Positions 40,563 through 48,863 are shown, numbered from the stretch's first letter. The stretch: DNA of 64,000 nucleotides from Flavobacterium aquidurense (GCA_900107365.1 FNPS01000008.1:248001-312000), one strand, 5' to 3'. The notes: generated from the sequence alone by a model not told the origin. A program made the numbers and translations.

Positions 40563-42320
40563 ATGGAAACACTTTTCATTTTTATAGCAAAATCAAGCGG
40601 GTTAGTCATACTATTTTATTTCGCTTACTTTTTTTTACTTCGTAAAGAAACTTTTTTCAGTAGCAACAGATGGTTTCTGTTAGCCGGTCTTATAACTTCA
40701 TTAGTTTTACCTTTTGTGGTTTATACCAAAATTGTATGGGTCGATCCTACTCCAATGCCTGCTGCTATGAATTATGCTGCTGCTTTTATTCCGAATACTA
40801 ATACTATTCCGGAAGAGACCTTTGAAATCAATTGGAATTATGTCGCTCTTGTTATTTATAGTATTGGATTTTTAGCACTTATAATAAAATTTGCAACTGA
40901 TTTTTACAGTTTGAACTCTGTATTGAAAGGCAGAGAAATACAACAGGAAGCCGATTTTAAATTTATAGATATTAAAGAAAACATTGCTCCATTTTCTTAT
41001 TTTGATTATATCGTATACAACTCATCACTGTATAGCGCAGCAGAATTAGAAAGTATTTTAGAACATGAAAAAGTGCATAGCGATCAAAATCATACAGTAG
41101 ATGTGATTATTTCAAGAATATTTTGTGTACTGTTTTGGTTCAATCCAATTATTTGGTTGTACAAAAAAGCAATTCTTCAAAATCTTGAGTTCATCGCTGA
41201 TTACGAAGCTTCCAAAAAAATAGCAGACAAAAAAGCGTATCAATACACGCTTTTAAAAATAACAACACATGAAACTTGTGTTGCCATCACCAATCATTTT
41301 TATCAATCATTAATCAAAAAACGAATTGTCATGTTAAACAAAAATCAATCAAAAAAAACAAATTACTGGAAATATTGTACCATAATTCCGGCACTTGCTG
41401 CATTTGTATTTTTATTTCAAATAGAAGTCATTGCTCAGGAGAAAAAAGAAACTCAGGAAATTGCTAAAACGACTGCAGATGATGTTTACAAAATCGAAAA
41501 AACAACAACAGATCAGGAATTAAAAGTAATTGCTGAAAAAATAAAACAAAAGCACAATTTTGATGTTGCTATATCGAATGTAAAAAGAAATACAAATAAG
41601 GAATTAACGGCCATTAAAATGAATATTAAAAAAGGAACTCAAGAGGTTCAAACTATTCAGATTGATGGAGAAGAAGCAATAAAAAGCTTTGGTCTGGTAG
41701 TATCAACGGAAGGTGATAATATAAAAAAAATTGGTGTTGTTACAGACGGTGAGACAAACAAATCAATGATGCTTCAGGATCGCATCGCCGATGTTGATGA
41801 AGTAAATAGTCAAGATGTTAACGAAATGCATGTTGCACCTCCTGCTCCACCTGCTCCTCCTGCAAGAATGGGTAATATTGCACCTCCAGCACCACCGGTA
41901 GCACCAGCTTTTCCTGGAGGATCTATGCCAAAATTACCATCTATAGACATGTCTAAAATGCCGAAAGCGCCAGCACCACCAGCAAACCCAAGGGATAAAG
42001 TAGCGATGGCAAACTTTGAAAAAAAAATGGCTGAATTTGAAAAAAAAATGGAAGCATTTGAACCAACTCTTTCTGCCTACGAAAAACAAGTGAATGAAAT
42101 CATGTCTAAACATGAAGCATTATATGGTAAGGATATGGAAAAGTATGAAATTGCCATGGAAAAATTCAGCGTAGATATGGATAAATACGCTAAATACATC
42201 GAAGAAACAGTTGGAAAAGACATGAAGGATTACGAAAAAAACATGAAAGAATACGAAAAGGACATGAAAGCCTATGAAAAAGAAATGAAGAAACTGGATA
42301 AGGAAAGTAGAAAATCTTAG
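40563..42320 (+). CDS. BlaR1-like M56 metallopeptidase with Pro-rich stalk and charged coiled-coil tail
   Basis: 585 residues, paralogue of the 38543 gene through the first 300 residues. Membrane helices are in the same places, HEKVH is at 168-172, the third ligand in NLEFIAD (about 209), and the final helix about 272-290. After KTTTDQELKVIAEKIKQKH the tails diverge. This one has a Pro/Ala stalk near 421-470 (HVAPPAPPAPPARMGN, APPAPPVAPAFPGG, KAPAPPANPRD) and then about 100 residues of Lys/Glu/Met helix (AEFEKKMEAFEPTLSAYEKQ, KDMKDYEKNMKEYEKDMKAY), probably a periplasmic coiled coil. No TonB-plug-like end. It is likely the sensor/protease for the linked BlaI. Confidence 0.9.
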   Translation: METLFIFIAKSSGLVILFYFAYFFLLRKETFFSSNRWFLLAGLITSLVLPFVVYTKIVWVDPTPMPAAMNYAAAFIPNTNTIPEETFEINWNYVALVIYSIGFLALIIKFATDFYSLNSVLKGREIQQEADFKFIDIKENIAPFSYFDYIVYNSSLYSAAELESILEHEKVHSDQNHTVDVIISRIFCVLFWFNPIIWLYKKAILQNLEFIADYEASKKIADKKAYQYTLLKITTHETCVAITNHFYQSLIKKRIVMLNKNQSKKTNYWKYCTIIPALAAFVFLFQIEVIAQEKKETQEIAKTTADDVYKIEKTTTDQELKVIAEKIKQKHNFDVAISNVKRNTNKELTAIKMNIKKGTQEVQTIQIDGEEAIKSFGLVVSTEGDNIKKIGVVTDGETNKSMMLQDRIADVDEVNSQDVNEMHVAPPAPPAPPARMGNIAPPAPPVAPAFPGGSMPKLPSIDMSKMPKAPAPPANPRDKVAMANFEKKMAEFEKKMEAFEPTLSAYEKQVNEIMSKHEALYGKDMEKYEIAMEKFSVDMDKYAKYIEETVGKDMKDYEKNMKEYEKDMKAYEKEMKKLDKESRKS

Positions 42321-42353
42321 TTTTTTTAATTATTCAATTTCTAAAATTCATAA

Positions 42354-43799
42354 ATGAAAAAATCCTTTTTAACCGTACTTCTCTTCGTTTTAAATCTATC
42401 GTTTGGTCAAAATAAACAAAGTAATTCTATAGAAGAGGAAATTGATCATTATATAAAAAATGTAATTGAAATAAACCAAATTCCGGGAGTGGCACTAGCT
42501 GTTATAAAAGACGGAAAAGTAATTTATGAGAACTATTTTGGGAAAGCCAACTTAGAAGAAAATAAAGCAGTGGATAAAAACACTGCTTTTAAAATTTTCT
42601 CGACAACCAAATTAATAACAACCGTGGGTGTTTTTCAACTTATCGAAACCGGAAAGTTATCTTTAGAAGATCCAATTTCTAAATATTTAGATAATCTGCC
42701 AAAAGAATGGCAGGAAATACAAATTAAAAATTTACTGACACATTCTTCTGGCCTTCCAGATGTTGTTCAGTTTGATGATATTCCGTTTACATTGCCGTAT
42801 ACTGAAAAGATTTCTTTATTAGCAAAAAAACCAATGCAATTTGCTACTGGAAATCAATACCGCTACAATCAAACCAATTATTTATTTTTAGCTAAAATCA
42901 TTGAAAAAATTACAGGTTTAACTTTTGACGAATATATCCTGAAAAATCAATTTCCAGAAGCAAAATCTAACACTTTCTTTTTATCTGATTTTGGGCAACT
43001 TACCCCAAATGGTGCCGTTCGCTATAATTACAATATTGAAAATAAAAAATACGAGAAAAATAATTACAACAGCGGCCCCGATTCACATTCAGCAAATGGA
43101 TTAAATATTACATTATCTGAATTTATTAAATGGAATGAAAATTTAGATAAAGATGTCTATCTAAAAAAAGAAACCAAATATTCGATGTGGCAACAATTTC
43201 ATTTTGCCAACAATACAGATCGTTTTGCTTATGGGTGGGAAATTATTCCCGTAAATAAAATTCTTTCGTATGGTTTTACCGGAGGTAATGAAACTGCTTT
43301 TAGAAAATTCACAAATAATGATTTAACCATTATCTTTTTATCAAATGGTCATAAATATTCTAATTTATATGTGCAAAGTCAGGTTATAAATCATGTTGCT
43401 GCAATTGTAGATAAAACACTAAGAGACGATTATCTTTTAGCCGGAGAAAAAATAAATCAGGATTTTTTGAAATTAAAAATTTCAGCGTCAGAGCAAAATT
43501 ATTTGACACTTAAAAAGAACCATCCAGATTGGAATTTTGAATATCGATTAAATATCATTGGTTATGCATTAATGAACGATGGCCGTCTAAATGATGCTAT
43601 CAAAGTTTTTGAATTGAATGCAAAAGAAAATCCCAAATCAGGCACTGCTTTTGACAGTTTAGCTGAAAGTTATTTTAATAATAAGCAATTAGAAATAGCC
43701 AGGAAAACCTATGAAAAATCGCTAGAATTATCGCCTGATAATTCGAATGCAAAAGAAATGCTCGAAAAAATAAAAATACAGCTTTCTAAAAAATCATAA
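42354..43799 (+). CDS. Serine hydrolase (beta-lactamase class C-like) with TPR tail
   Basis: 481 residues with signal peptide (ends SFGQ, 19). The catalytic SxxK is S83-TT-K86; the second motif is Y171-NQTNY, where class C enzymes have YxN, so the third position is Gln. HSANGLNITLSEFIKW and FTGGNETAFRKF follow, the latter near the KTG-equivalent position. Residues about 395-475 form TPR-type repeats (LNDAIKVFELNAKENPKSGTA, ARKTYEKSLELSPDNSNA). Members are periplasmic esterases, D-amino-acid peptidases or transpeptidase-like. It follows two BlaI-M56 modules by 33 bases, echoing the bla operon order of regulator, sensor, enzyme. Confidence 0.88.
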   Translation: MKKSFLTVLLFVLNLSFGQNKQSNSIEEEIDHYIKNVIEINQIPGVALAVIKDGKVIYENYFGKANLEENKAVDKNTAFKIFSTTKLITTVGVFQLIETGKLSLEDPISKYLDNLPKEWQEIQIKNLLTHSSGLPDVVQFDDIPFTLPYTEKISLLAKKPMQFATGNQYRYNQTNYLFLAKIIEKITGLTFDEYILKNQFPEAKSNTFFLSDFGQLTPNGAVRYNYNIENKKYEKNNYNSGPDSHSANGLNITLSEFIKWNENLDKDVYLKKETKYSMWQQFHFANNTDRFAYGWEIIPVNKILSYGFTGGNETAFRKFTNNDLTIIFLSNGHKYSNLYVQSQVINHVAAIVDKTLRDDYLLAGEKINQDFLKLKISASEQNYLTLKKNHPDWNFEYRLNIIGYALMNDGRLNDAIKVFELNAKENPKSGTAFDSLAESYFNNKQLEIARKTYEKSLELSPDNSNAKEMLEKIKIQLSKKS

Positions 43800-43818
43800 T
43801 AACGCCTATAAAATCCTA

Positions 43819-43852
43819 AAAAAGACTTTGCACAACCGCAAAGTCTTTTTTT
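43819..43852 (+). terminator. Terminator of the BlaI-M56-hydrolase cluster
   Basis: AAAAAGACTTTGC / GCAAAGTCTTTTT stem with a 6-base loop and T-run. Confidence 0.88.
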
Positions 43853-43853
43853 A

Positions 43854-43861
43854 TATCTTTG
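43854..43861 (+). promoter_or_regulatory. -7 box of the 46-residue gene
   Basis: TATCTTTG; a TTTG 23 bases upstream lies in the terminator stem just before it. 17 bases before the ATG. Confidence 0.45.
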
Positions 43862-43878
43862 AAAAAAACAAACCTACT

Positions 43879-44019
43879 ATGTTTAAAATTTTAGCCAAAA
43901 TAAATAAACTTCTTTTACCGAGTTTTACCAAACAAGGATTAGATATTTCTAAAGCAAAAAAATGGCAGATGGCGATTATTGGTTATCGCGCTTATGTTAC
44001 AAAACGTGCTGTAAAATAA
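43879..44019 (+). CDS. Small basic protein, 46 residues
   Basis: MFKILAKINKLLLPSFTKQ, then GLDISKAKKWQMAIIGYRAY and VTKRAVK. It is basic with a short amphipathic N-terminal helix and a second hydrophobic run (MAIIGYRAYV). Very similar short frames are conserved in Flavobacterium, sometimes carrying doubtful names such as SsrA-binding protein; it shares no features of SmpB. The start at 43879 is chosen over an in-frame codon 51 bases upstream, which lies in the terminator and promoter. Function unknown. Confidence 0.72.
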   Translation: MFKILAKINKLLLPSFTKQGLDISKAKKWQMAIIGYRAYVTKRAVK

Positions 44020-44104
44020 CATACAACTTCCTTTGTAGTTGCTTCCTTGCAACGCATTTTTCTATTTGAAGTAAGTAGAAATGTCTCCTTCAAAACTTAT
44101 TTCG

Positions 44105-44112
44105 TAGTTTTG
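44105..44112 (+). promoter_or_regulatory. -7 box of the EamA gene
   Basis: TAGTTTTG, 19 bases before the ATG; no clear -33. Confidence 0.4.
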
Positions 44113-44131
44113 CAATCCATTTCAATTTCTT

Positions 44132-44977
44132 ATGAAAAATAAAGAATTCAACATCCCTCCTGTTCCGGCAGTACTCTTAGCAATTATTAGTGTACAATGT
44201 GGTGCGGCAATCGCTAAAACACTTTTCCCAGCAATTGGTGCAGCAGGAACAGCATCGATTAGAATCGGAATATCAGCATTAATTTTATTATTGGCGTACA
44301 GACCAAATCTAAAAGCAATTACACGTGAACAATGGAAAATTGTAGTTCCCTATGGCTTGTCTTTGGGTGCTATGAATTTAATTTTTTATTTTGCAATAGA
44401 AAGAATTCCGATTGGACTGGCTGTAACTTTAGAATTCATCGGCCCATTATTAGTTGCTATCATAGGATCAAAAAGAGTAATCGATTATTGCTGGGTTTTG
44501 CTTGCTGCAATGGGAATTGTATTAATAGCTCCATGGTCAAATGATAAAGTCGATTTACTAGGAGTTTTATTTGCTCTTTTAGCAGGAGCACTTTGGGCAG
44601 CGTATATCGTTTTAGGTGGAAAAATTTCTAAAATTATGAATAGTGGTCAGGCAGTTTCTACCGGAATGTTGTTTGCGGCTATTTTAATTCTGCCTTTTGG
44701 TCTTTTCGAAAATGGACTTGCTAATCTTACCACGAAGTTTTTCGGAATGGGAGTTGCGTTGGCACTTTTGTCTAGTGCTATTCCGTTTACGCTTGAAATG
44801 AAAGCTTTGGGTCAGCTTCCTCCACGTACTTTTAGTATTTTAATGAGTTTAGAGCCTGCCGCTGCAGCAATTTGTGCATTTATCTTTCTGCAGGAAAAGC
44901 TGAGTTTTTATGAAGTTTTAGCAGTAGTTTGTGTTGTTGTAGCGTCAGCCGGATCAACTTTAACAGCGAAACGATAA
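44132..44977 (+). CDS. EamA/DMT-family exporter, RhtA-like
   Basis: 281 residues, ten helices as two EamA repeats. PVPAVLLAIISVQCGAAIAKTLFP, AAGTASIRIGISALILL, IGLAVTLEFIGPLLVAII and the second-repeat motif LEPAAAAICAFIFLQEKLSF resemble E. coli RhtA, a threonine/homoserine exporter. Inner membrane. Substrate by analogy only. A terminator shared with the convergent fasciclin gene follows. Confidence 0.88.
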   Translation: MKNKEFNIPPVPAVLLAIISVQCGAAIAKTLFPAIGAAGTASIRIGISALILLLAYRPNLKAITREQWKIVVPYGLSLGAMNLIFYFAIERIPIGLAVTLEFIGPLLVAIIGSKRVIDYCWVLLAAMGIVLIAPWSNDKVDLLGVLFALLAGALWAAYIVLGGKISKIMNSGQAVSTGMLFAAILILPFGLFENGLANLTTKFFGMGVALALLSSAIPFTLEMKALGQLPPRTFSILMSLEPAAAAICAFIFLQEKLSFYEVLAVVCVVVASAGSTLTAKR

Positions 44978-44997
44978 AGCTATAAAATCTTCAAAAT

Positions 44998-45042
44998 AAA
45001 AATTCCAAATTCCACTTTTAAAGTTTGGGATTTGGAATTTTT
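44998..45042. terminator. TCCAAATTCCAA-type bidirectional terminator, copy 2
   Basis: AAAATTCCAAATTCCA pairs imperfectly with TTGGGATTTGGAATTTT between convergent genes, with A- and T-runs outside. Confidence 0.75.
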
Positions 45043-45065
45043 AAAAATAGGAATTTGAATAAGTA

Positions 45066-45620
45066 TTACATTTTAGGTAATAAAACAGTATCTACTACGT
45101 GAATTACACCATTTGACTGATTCACATCTGCAATTGTAACTTTAGATTTGTTACCGCTTTCGTCGCTAATATATAACTCTTTTCCATCCATCCAGGCAGT
45201 TAAAGTTCCACCACTTACTGTTTTAAGAGTTGCTTTTCCTTTACCAGCTTTAATTGCTTTAGCGATATCAGAAGAATTCATTTTTCCGGCAACAACATGA
45301 TAGGTTAAAATCGTTTGCAACGTTTTGATGTTTTCTGGTTTCAATAAAGTTTCAACAGTTCCTGCTGGTAATTTGTCAAATGCTGCATTTGTTGGAGCAA
45401 AAACGGTGAACGGTCCTTTACTTTGCAATGTTTCTACCAAACCTGCAGCTTTTACGGCAGCAACCAATGTTGTATGATCTTTTGAATTTACTGCATTTTC
45501 AACAATATTTTTATTAGGATACATTGCAGCTCCACCAACCATTACTGTTTTTTGTGCAAAAGATGTAAATGCAAATCCAATTGTTAAGATTGCTACGGCT
45601 AAAAAATTTCTAGTTTTCAT
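45066..45620 (-). CDS. Fasciclin-domain protein, exported
   Basis: 184 residues, signal peptide ending SFAQ (22). One FAS1 domain: TLVAAVKAAGLVETL, the H1 box GPFTVFAPTNAAFDKLP, VETLLKPENIKTLQTILTYHVVAGK, and the H2 box NGVIHVVDTVLLP at the C-terminus. FAS1 proteins are extracellular or periplasmic adhesion/matrix proteins. Single gene with no obvious partner. Confidence 0.93.
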   Translation of the reverse strand: MKTRNFLAVAILTIGFAFTSFAQKTVMVGGAAMYPNKNIVENAVNSKDHTTLVAAVKAAGLVETLQSKGPFTVFAPTNAAFDKLPAGTVETLLKPENIKTLQTILTYHVVAGKMNSSDIAKAIKAGKGKATLKTVSGGTLTAWMDGKELYISDESGNKSKVTIADVNQSNGVIHVVDTVLLPKM

Positions 45621-45830
45621 AATTAATATTTTAAGTTATAAGCTCATTTACGGGATAGTTTTCGTTTTGGTTTTATTAAAAATTTAAAAAAGATTAAAAA
45701 TCATTACAAAATCTTCAAGAGCAACTGTAAAACAAGCCTTTAAAGCATAAATTTATTTTCGAATCATTTTGCAATTAGCGAAGAGTTCATTGTGTAATTA
45801 TTACTAATTTTAAGTAATAAATCAATTTTG

Positions 45831-46757
45831 ATGGAAAAAGAAAACCAAAATGGTCATGGTACAAAACATATTATCCAAAGCTTATTAGTAAATATTGCAA
45901 TAGCCGCATCAAAAGGCTTTGCTGCTTTTATGACTGGATCGGGAGCAATGTTAGCAGAAACTATCCATTCGACAGCCGATTGTGCTAATCAACTTTTACT
46001 TTTACTTGGTCTAAAACAGGCAAAAAAAGATGCTGATCAGGAACATTCTTTTGGCTATGGAAAAGCAGTTTATTTTTGGTCGTTCATGGTAGCAATGCTT
46101 TTATTTTCAATTGGCGGTATGTTTTCAATTTATGAAGGGGTTCATAAATATAATAATCCAGAACCTGTGCATAATATTGGTTGGGCGATTGGGATAATTA
46201 TTTTTTCTATCGGAATGGAAGGTTATGCATTGATTTCGAATATTATCGAACTTCGTAAACGTAAAAAATCCATCCCTTTTTTCCGCTATCTCCATGTTAC
46301 AAAAGACAGTGATTTGATTATTATTTTTGGAGAAAACGCCGCGGCTGTGTTAGGCCTTATAATTGCCTTAACTGCATTATTGTTATCACATTATACTGGC
46401 GATAGTCGTTATGATGCTATTGGTTCGCTTGCAATTGGCGTAGTTTTGATTGCGGTAGCAATCTTTTTAGCAAGCGAAGTAAAATCTTTGTTAATTGGTG
46501 AAAGTGCTGATGCTATAATTATTGATACTATTAATAAAATTGCTGCTGATAATAGCAACATTACAGAAGTAATTAATTGCAGAACCGTACAACAAGGTCC
46601 GGCAGAAGTGTTGGTTTGTATTAAAATAAAAATAATTCCGGATCTTACAACTCAAAAAATTAGTGTCTTAATTAATGATTTCGAAAAAGAGCTTCGCACA
46701 CAGCATCCTGAAGTAAAGTATTTATACATTGAACCTGATTTTCAGGAATGGAAATAA
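45831..46757 (+). CDS. Cation diffusion facilitator (CDF) transporter
   Basis: 308 residues from the ATG at 45831. Six helices in CDF order. The metal-site helix 2 has AETIHSTADCANQ (HxxxD), and helix 5 GESADAII is preceded by DSRYDAIGSLAIG (DxxxD-like). EHSFGYGKAVYFWSF is the conserved loop after helix 2. The C-terminal cytoplasmic ferredoxin-like domain (EVLVCIKIKIIPDL ... LYIEPDF) closes the protein. It exports divalent metals such as Zn, Co, Fe or Mn against protons; which one is not clear. Confidence 0.92.
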   Translation: MEKENQNGHGTKHIIQSLLVNIAIAASKGFAAFMTGSGAMLAETIHSTADCANQLLLLLGLKQAKKDADQEHSFGYGKAVYFWSFMVAMLLFSIGGMFSIYEGVHKYNNPEPVHNIGWAIGIIIFSIGMEGYALISNIIELRKRKKSIPFFRYLHVTKDSDLIIIFGENAAAVLGLIIALTALLLSHYTGDSRYDAIGSLAIGVVLIAVAIFLASEVKSLLIGESADAIIIDTINKIAADNSNITEVINCRTVQQGPAEVLVCIKIKIIPDLTTQKISVLINDFEKELRTQHPEVKYLYIEPDFQEWK

Positions 46758-46870
46758 ATTAGAATTATTTCAATTTACAGTTCTTATTTCATATATTTAT
46801 ATAAATTTTAACTATTAAATAGAAATATTTTCATAAATATTATTAATTTAAAGCATTACTATTAGTCGCG

Positions 46871-47398
46871 ATGTCAAATATAAATACTACAAAAGTAAGA
46901 AGTAAAAAGTTAAGCACAAGAGTCGATTTAACAGCTATGGTCAGCATATCATTTTTATTGATTATATTTTTTATGGTGACGATTGAGTTGTCGAAACCGA
47001 AAGCTATTGATTTAAGTCTGCCTGATAATGATGTAACTTGTGGTGGATGGCATGGCTGTGGCGAAAATAGAATTATAACAATATTACTAGGAGAAAATAA
47101 CAAATTAATATCCTACATGGGTATTTTAGAATCTCCTATATCGCCTGCAAAAGAAATGAAATATGGAAAAGAAGGAATTCGTAAAGAACTTTTAAAAAGA
47201 AATAAAAGTGAAAGCGAATATTCTAATAGTCTTGGAAGGCCAAAAAGAGGTGCAATCGTAATTATAAAACCTAGCAAAAAATGCAACTTTAAAAATTTAG
47301 TTGATATTCTTGATGAAATGAAAATTGCAAATATTAACACGTACGCAATTGTAAATGAATTTTCTCCAGAAGAAACAAAACTAATAGCTTCAAAATAA
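46871..47398 (+). CDS. ExbD-like membrane protein without the membrane aspartate, copy 1
   Basis: 175 residues. The N-terminal RVDLTAMVSISFLLIIFFMV (about 17-36) aligns with the ExbD helix RVDMTPMVDLGFLLITFF, and SKPKAIDLSLPD with the conserved segment after it. Where ExbD has Asp (proton path of the ExbB-ExbD motor) this protein has Ser25, and the preceding Pro is Ala. The periplasmic domain has CGGWHGCGENRIITILLG, then IVIIKPSKKC and NLVDILDEMKIANINTYAIV, the ExbD C-terminal pattern. First of three tandem copies; no exbB or tonB nearby. It may be a non-conducting partner of an ExbB elsewhere. Confidence 0.85.
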   Translation: MSNINTTKVRSKKLSTRVDLTAMVSISFLLIIFFMVTIELSKPKAIDLSLPDNDVTCGGWHGCGENRIITILLGENNKLISYMGILESPISPAKEMKYGKEGIRKELLKRNKSESEYSNSLGRPKRGAIVIIKPSKKCNFKNLVDILDEMKIANINTYAIVNEFSPEETKLIASK

Positions 47399-47412
47399 AA
47401 CATTTTTAAACC

Positions 47413-47943
47413 ATGGAAATTTTACCTAAAAAAGTAAGAAGTAAAAAGTTAAGTACGAGAGTTGATTTAACTGCAATGGTCAGCATTTCGTTTTTGCTTA
47501 TTATCTTTTTTATGGTGACAATTGAGTTAGCGAAGCCTAATGGTTTAGATCTCGGTCTTCCTGATAAAAATCCAACTTGTGGAGGATGGCATGGTGGATG
47601 TATTGATGGTAATCGTTTGTATACAATTCTATTAAATGATAATGATCAAATAATAACCTATTCGGGATTATTAGAATTTGAAAATAATGTCGTAAAAGAA
47701 ATTGATTATAGTAAAAATGGAATTCGCAAAGAAGTATTTCGTAAGAAGAACGAAATAAGTGAGTATATGACCGCTATGGGAAAGCCTAAAAGTGGTGTAA
47801 TTGTAATCATCAAACCAAGTAATAAATGCAATTATAAAAATTTAGTAGATATTTTAGATGAAATGAAAATTGCAAATATTAACACGTACGCAATTGTAAA
47901 TGAATTTTCTCCAGAAGAAACAAAACTATTAGCTTCAAAATAA
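47413..47943 (+). CDS. ExbD-like membrane protein without the membrane aspartate, copy 2
   Basis: 176 residues, 14 bases after copy 1. Same layout: RVDLTAMVSISFLLIIFFMV with Ser24 at the Asp position, AKPNGLDLGLPDKNPTCGG, then GWHGGCIDGNRLYTILL and the ExbD-like end. Its last 29 codons and 3' spacer are almost identical in DNA to those of copy 1 (93 of 94 bases), while the middle of the genes has diverged, so the 3' ends were probably homogenised by gene conversion. Confidence 0.85.
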   Translation: MEILPKKVRSKKLSTRVDLTAMVSISFLLIIFFMVTIELAKPNGLDLGLPDKNPTCGGWHGGCIDGNRLYTILLNDNDQIITYSGLLEFENNVVKEIDYSKNGIRKEVFRKKNEISEYMTAMGKPKSGVIVIIKPSNKCNYKNLVDILDEMKIANINTYAIVNEFSPEETKLLASK

Positions 47944-47956
47944 AACATTTCAAACT

Positions 47957-48502
47957 ATGGAAAATTTACCTAAAAAAGTAAGAAGCAAAAAATTAAGTAC
48001 AAGAGTCGATTTAACTGCTATGGTCAGCGTTTCGTTTTTGTTGATTATATTTTTTATGGTGACAATTGAGTTGGCAAAGCCCAAAATGATGGAGTATGAA
48101 TATGGTTATCATGGAGGTTGTGGTCCTGAACCTGAATGTAACAAACCTGATGAAAATCGTATTCTTACTGTCTTACTAGATGATAATAATAAAATGATTA
48201 CCTATATGGGATTATTATATGCTCCAATCCAGGAACCTAAACAAATTCATTATGGTAAAAACGGAATACGAAAAGAATTATTAGTCATTGATAAAAAGGT
48301 TCATGAATATTCAGCAAGCTTTGGAAGACCACAAATTGGAGTTACAGTTATTATTAAACCAAGTAAAAAATCTAACTATGGTAATTTAGTAGATATTTTA
48401 GATGAGATGAAAATAACAGGAATAAAATCTTATGCAATAGTAGATTATTATACTCCTGAAGAATCAAAATTGTTGGCTGAAAATAATCAAAACTTCTTTT
48501 GA
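47957..48502 (+). CDS. ExbD-like membrane protein without the membrane aspartate, copy 3
   Basis: 181 residues, 13 bases after copy 2. RVDLTAMVSVSFLLIIFFMV again has Ser24 for Asp. The loop after the helix differs (KPKMMEYEYGYHGGCGPEPE, then CNKPDENRILTVLL) and keeps a pair of cysteines. The C-terminus ends NITG-type as KITGIKSYAIVDYYTPEESKLLAE and lacks the near-identical 3' tract shared by copies 1 and 2. A Flavo-1-like element begins directly after it. Confidence 0.85.
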   Translation: MENLPKKVRSKKLSTRVDLTAMVSVSFLLIIFFMVTIELAKPKMMEYEYGYHGGCGPEPECNKPDENRILTVLLDDNNKMITYMGLLYAPIQEPKQIHYGKNGIRKELLVIDKKVHEYSASFGRPQIGVTVIIKPSKKSNYGNLVDILDEMKITGIKSYAIVDYYTPEESKLLAENNQNFF

Positions 48503-48508
48503 AAACTA

Positions 48509-48592
48509 CTGCCCTAGCCCAGATAGAAGGGAAAATCCTTTTGTGCCGGTGTTCGGCATAAAAGATTTGGAATGATAGCTGGAAATAGCTTC
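48509..48592 (+). ncRNA. Flavo-1-like RNA element, copy 1
   Basis: Contains CTAGCCCAGATAGAAGGGAA, the stem ATCCTTTTGTGCCG with CGGCATAAAAGAT, then GGAATGATAGCTGGAAATAG. A second copy with the same skeleton is at 50858-50934 on the minus strand. The wording matches what I recall of the flavobacterial Flavo-1 motif (Rfam); I could not run a covariance search. It begins a few bases after the third ExbD-like gene. Confidence 0.55.
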
Positions 48593-48635
48593 TAGTTTAA
48601 ATTAAACTTCAGTTTTAAATTCCAACTGTTACAAA

Positions 48636-48790
48636 TTTCTCGACTTCGGTCGAAGTGACATGATTGTGAATAATGCATTATCGATTTAGCAAATGAGATT
48701 GCTTCGTTCCTCGCAAAGACAAGAATAAAAAAATCTGTTTTAATCTGCGTTTTCGCTTGCGAATCCGTATCATCAGCGTTCCATTACAAA
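48636..48790 (+). repeat. Mosaic of short interspersed repeats
   Basis: Three fragments familiar from flavobacterial intergenic DNA lie in a row: CTCGACTTCGGTCGAAGTGA (48639-48658, hairpin), GAGATTGCTTCGTTCCTCGC (48694-48713) and AATCTGTTTTAATCTGCG with GTATCATCAGCGTTCC (48738-48783). No gene is seen between 48503 and 48863. Confidence 0.5.
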
Positions 48791-48816
48791 GAAAACCTGA
48801 AACTAAAAACATAAAA

Positions 48817-48842
48817 AAAGTCCCACATTGCTGTGGGACTTT
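48817..48842 (-). terminator. Terminator of rpsA
   Basis: AAAGTCCCACA / TGTGGGACTTT with a 4-base loop; T-run follows on the minus strand. Confidence 0.9.
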
Positions 48843-48863
48843 CTATTTAGAGGAAACTAAGAA

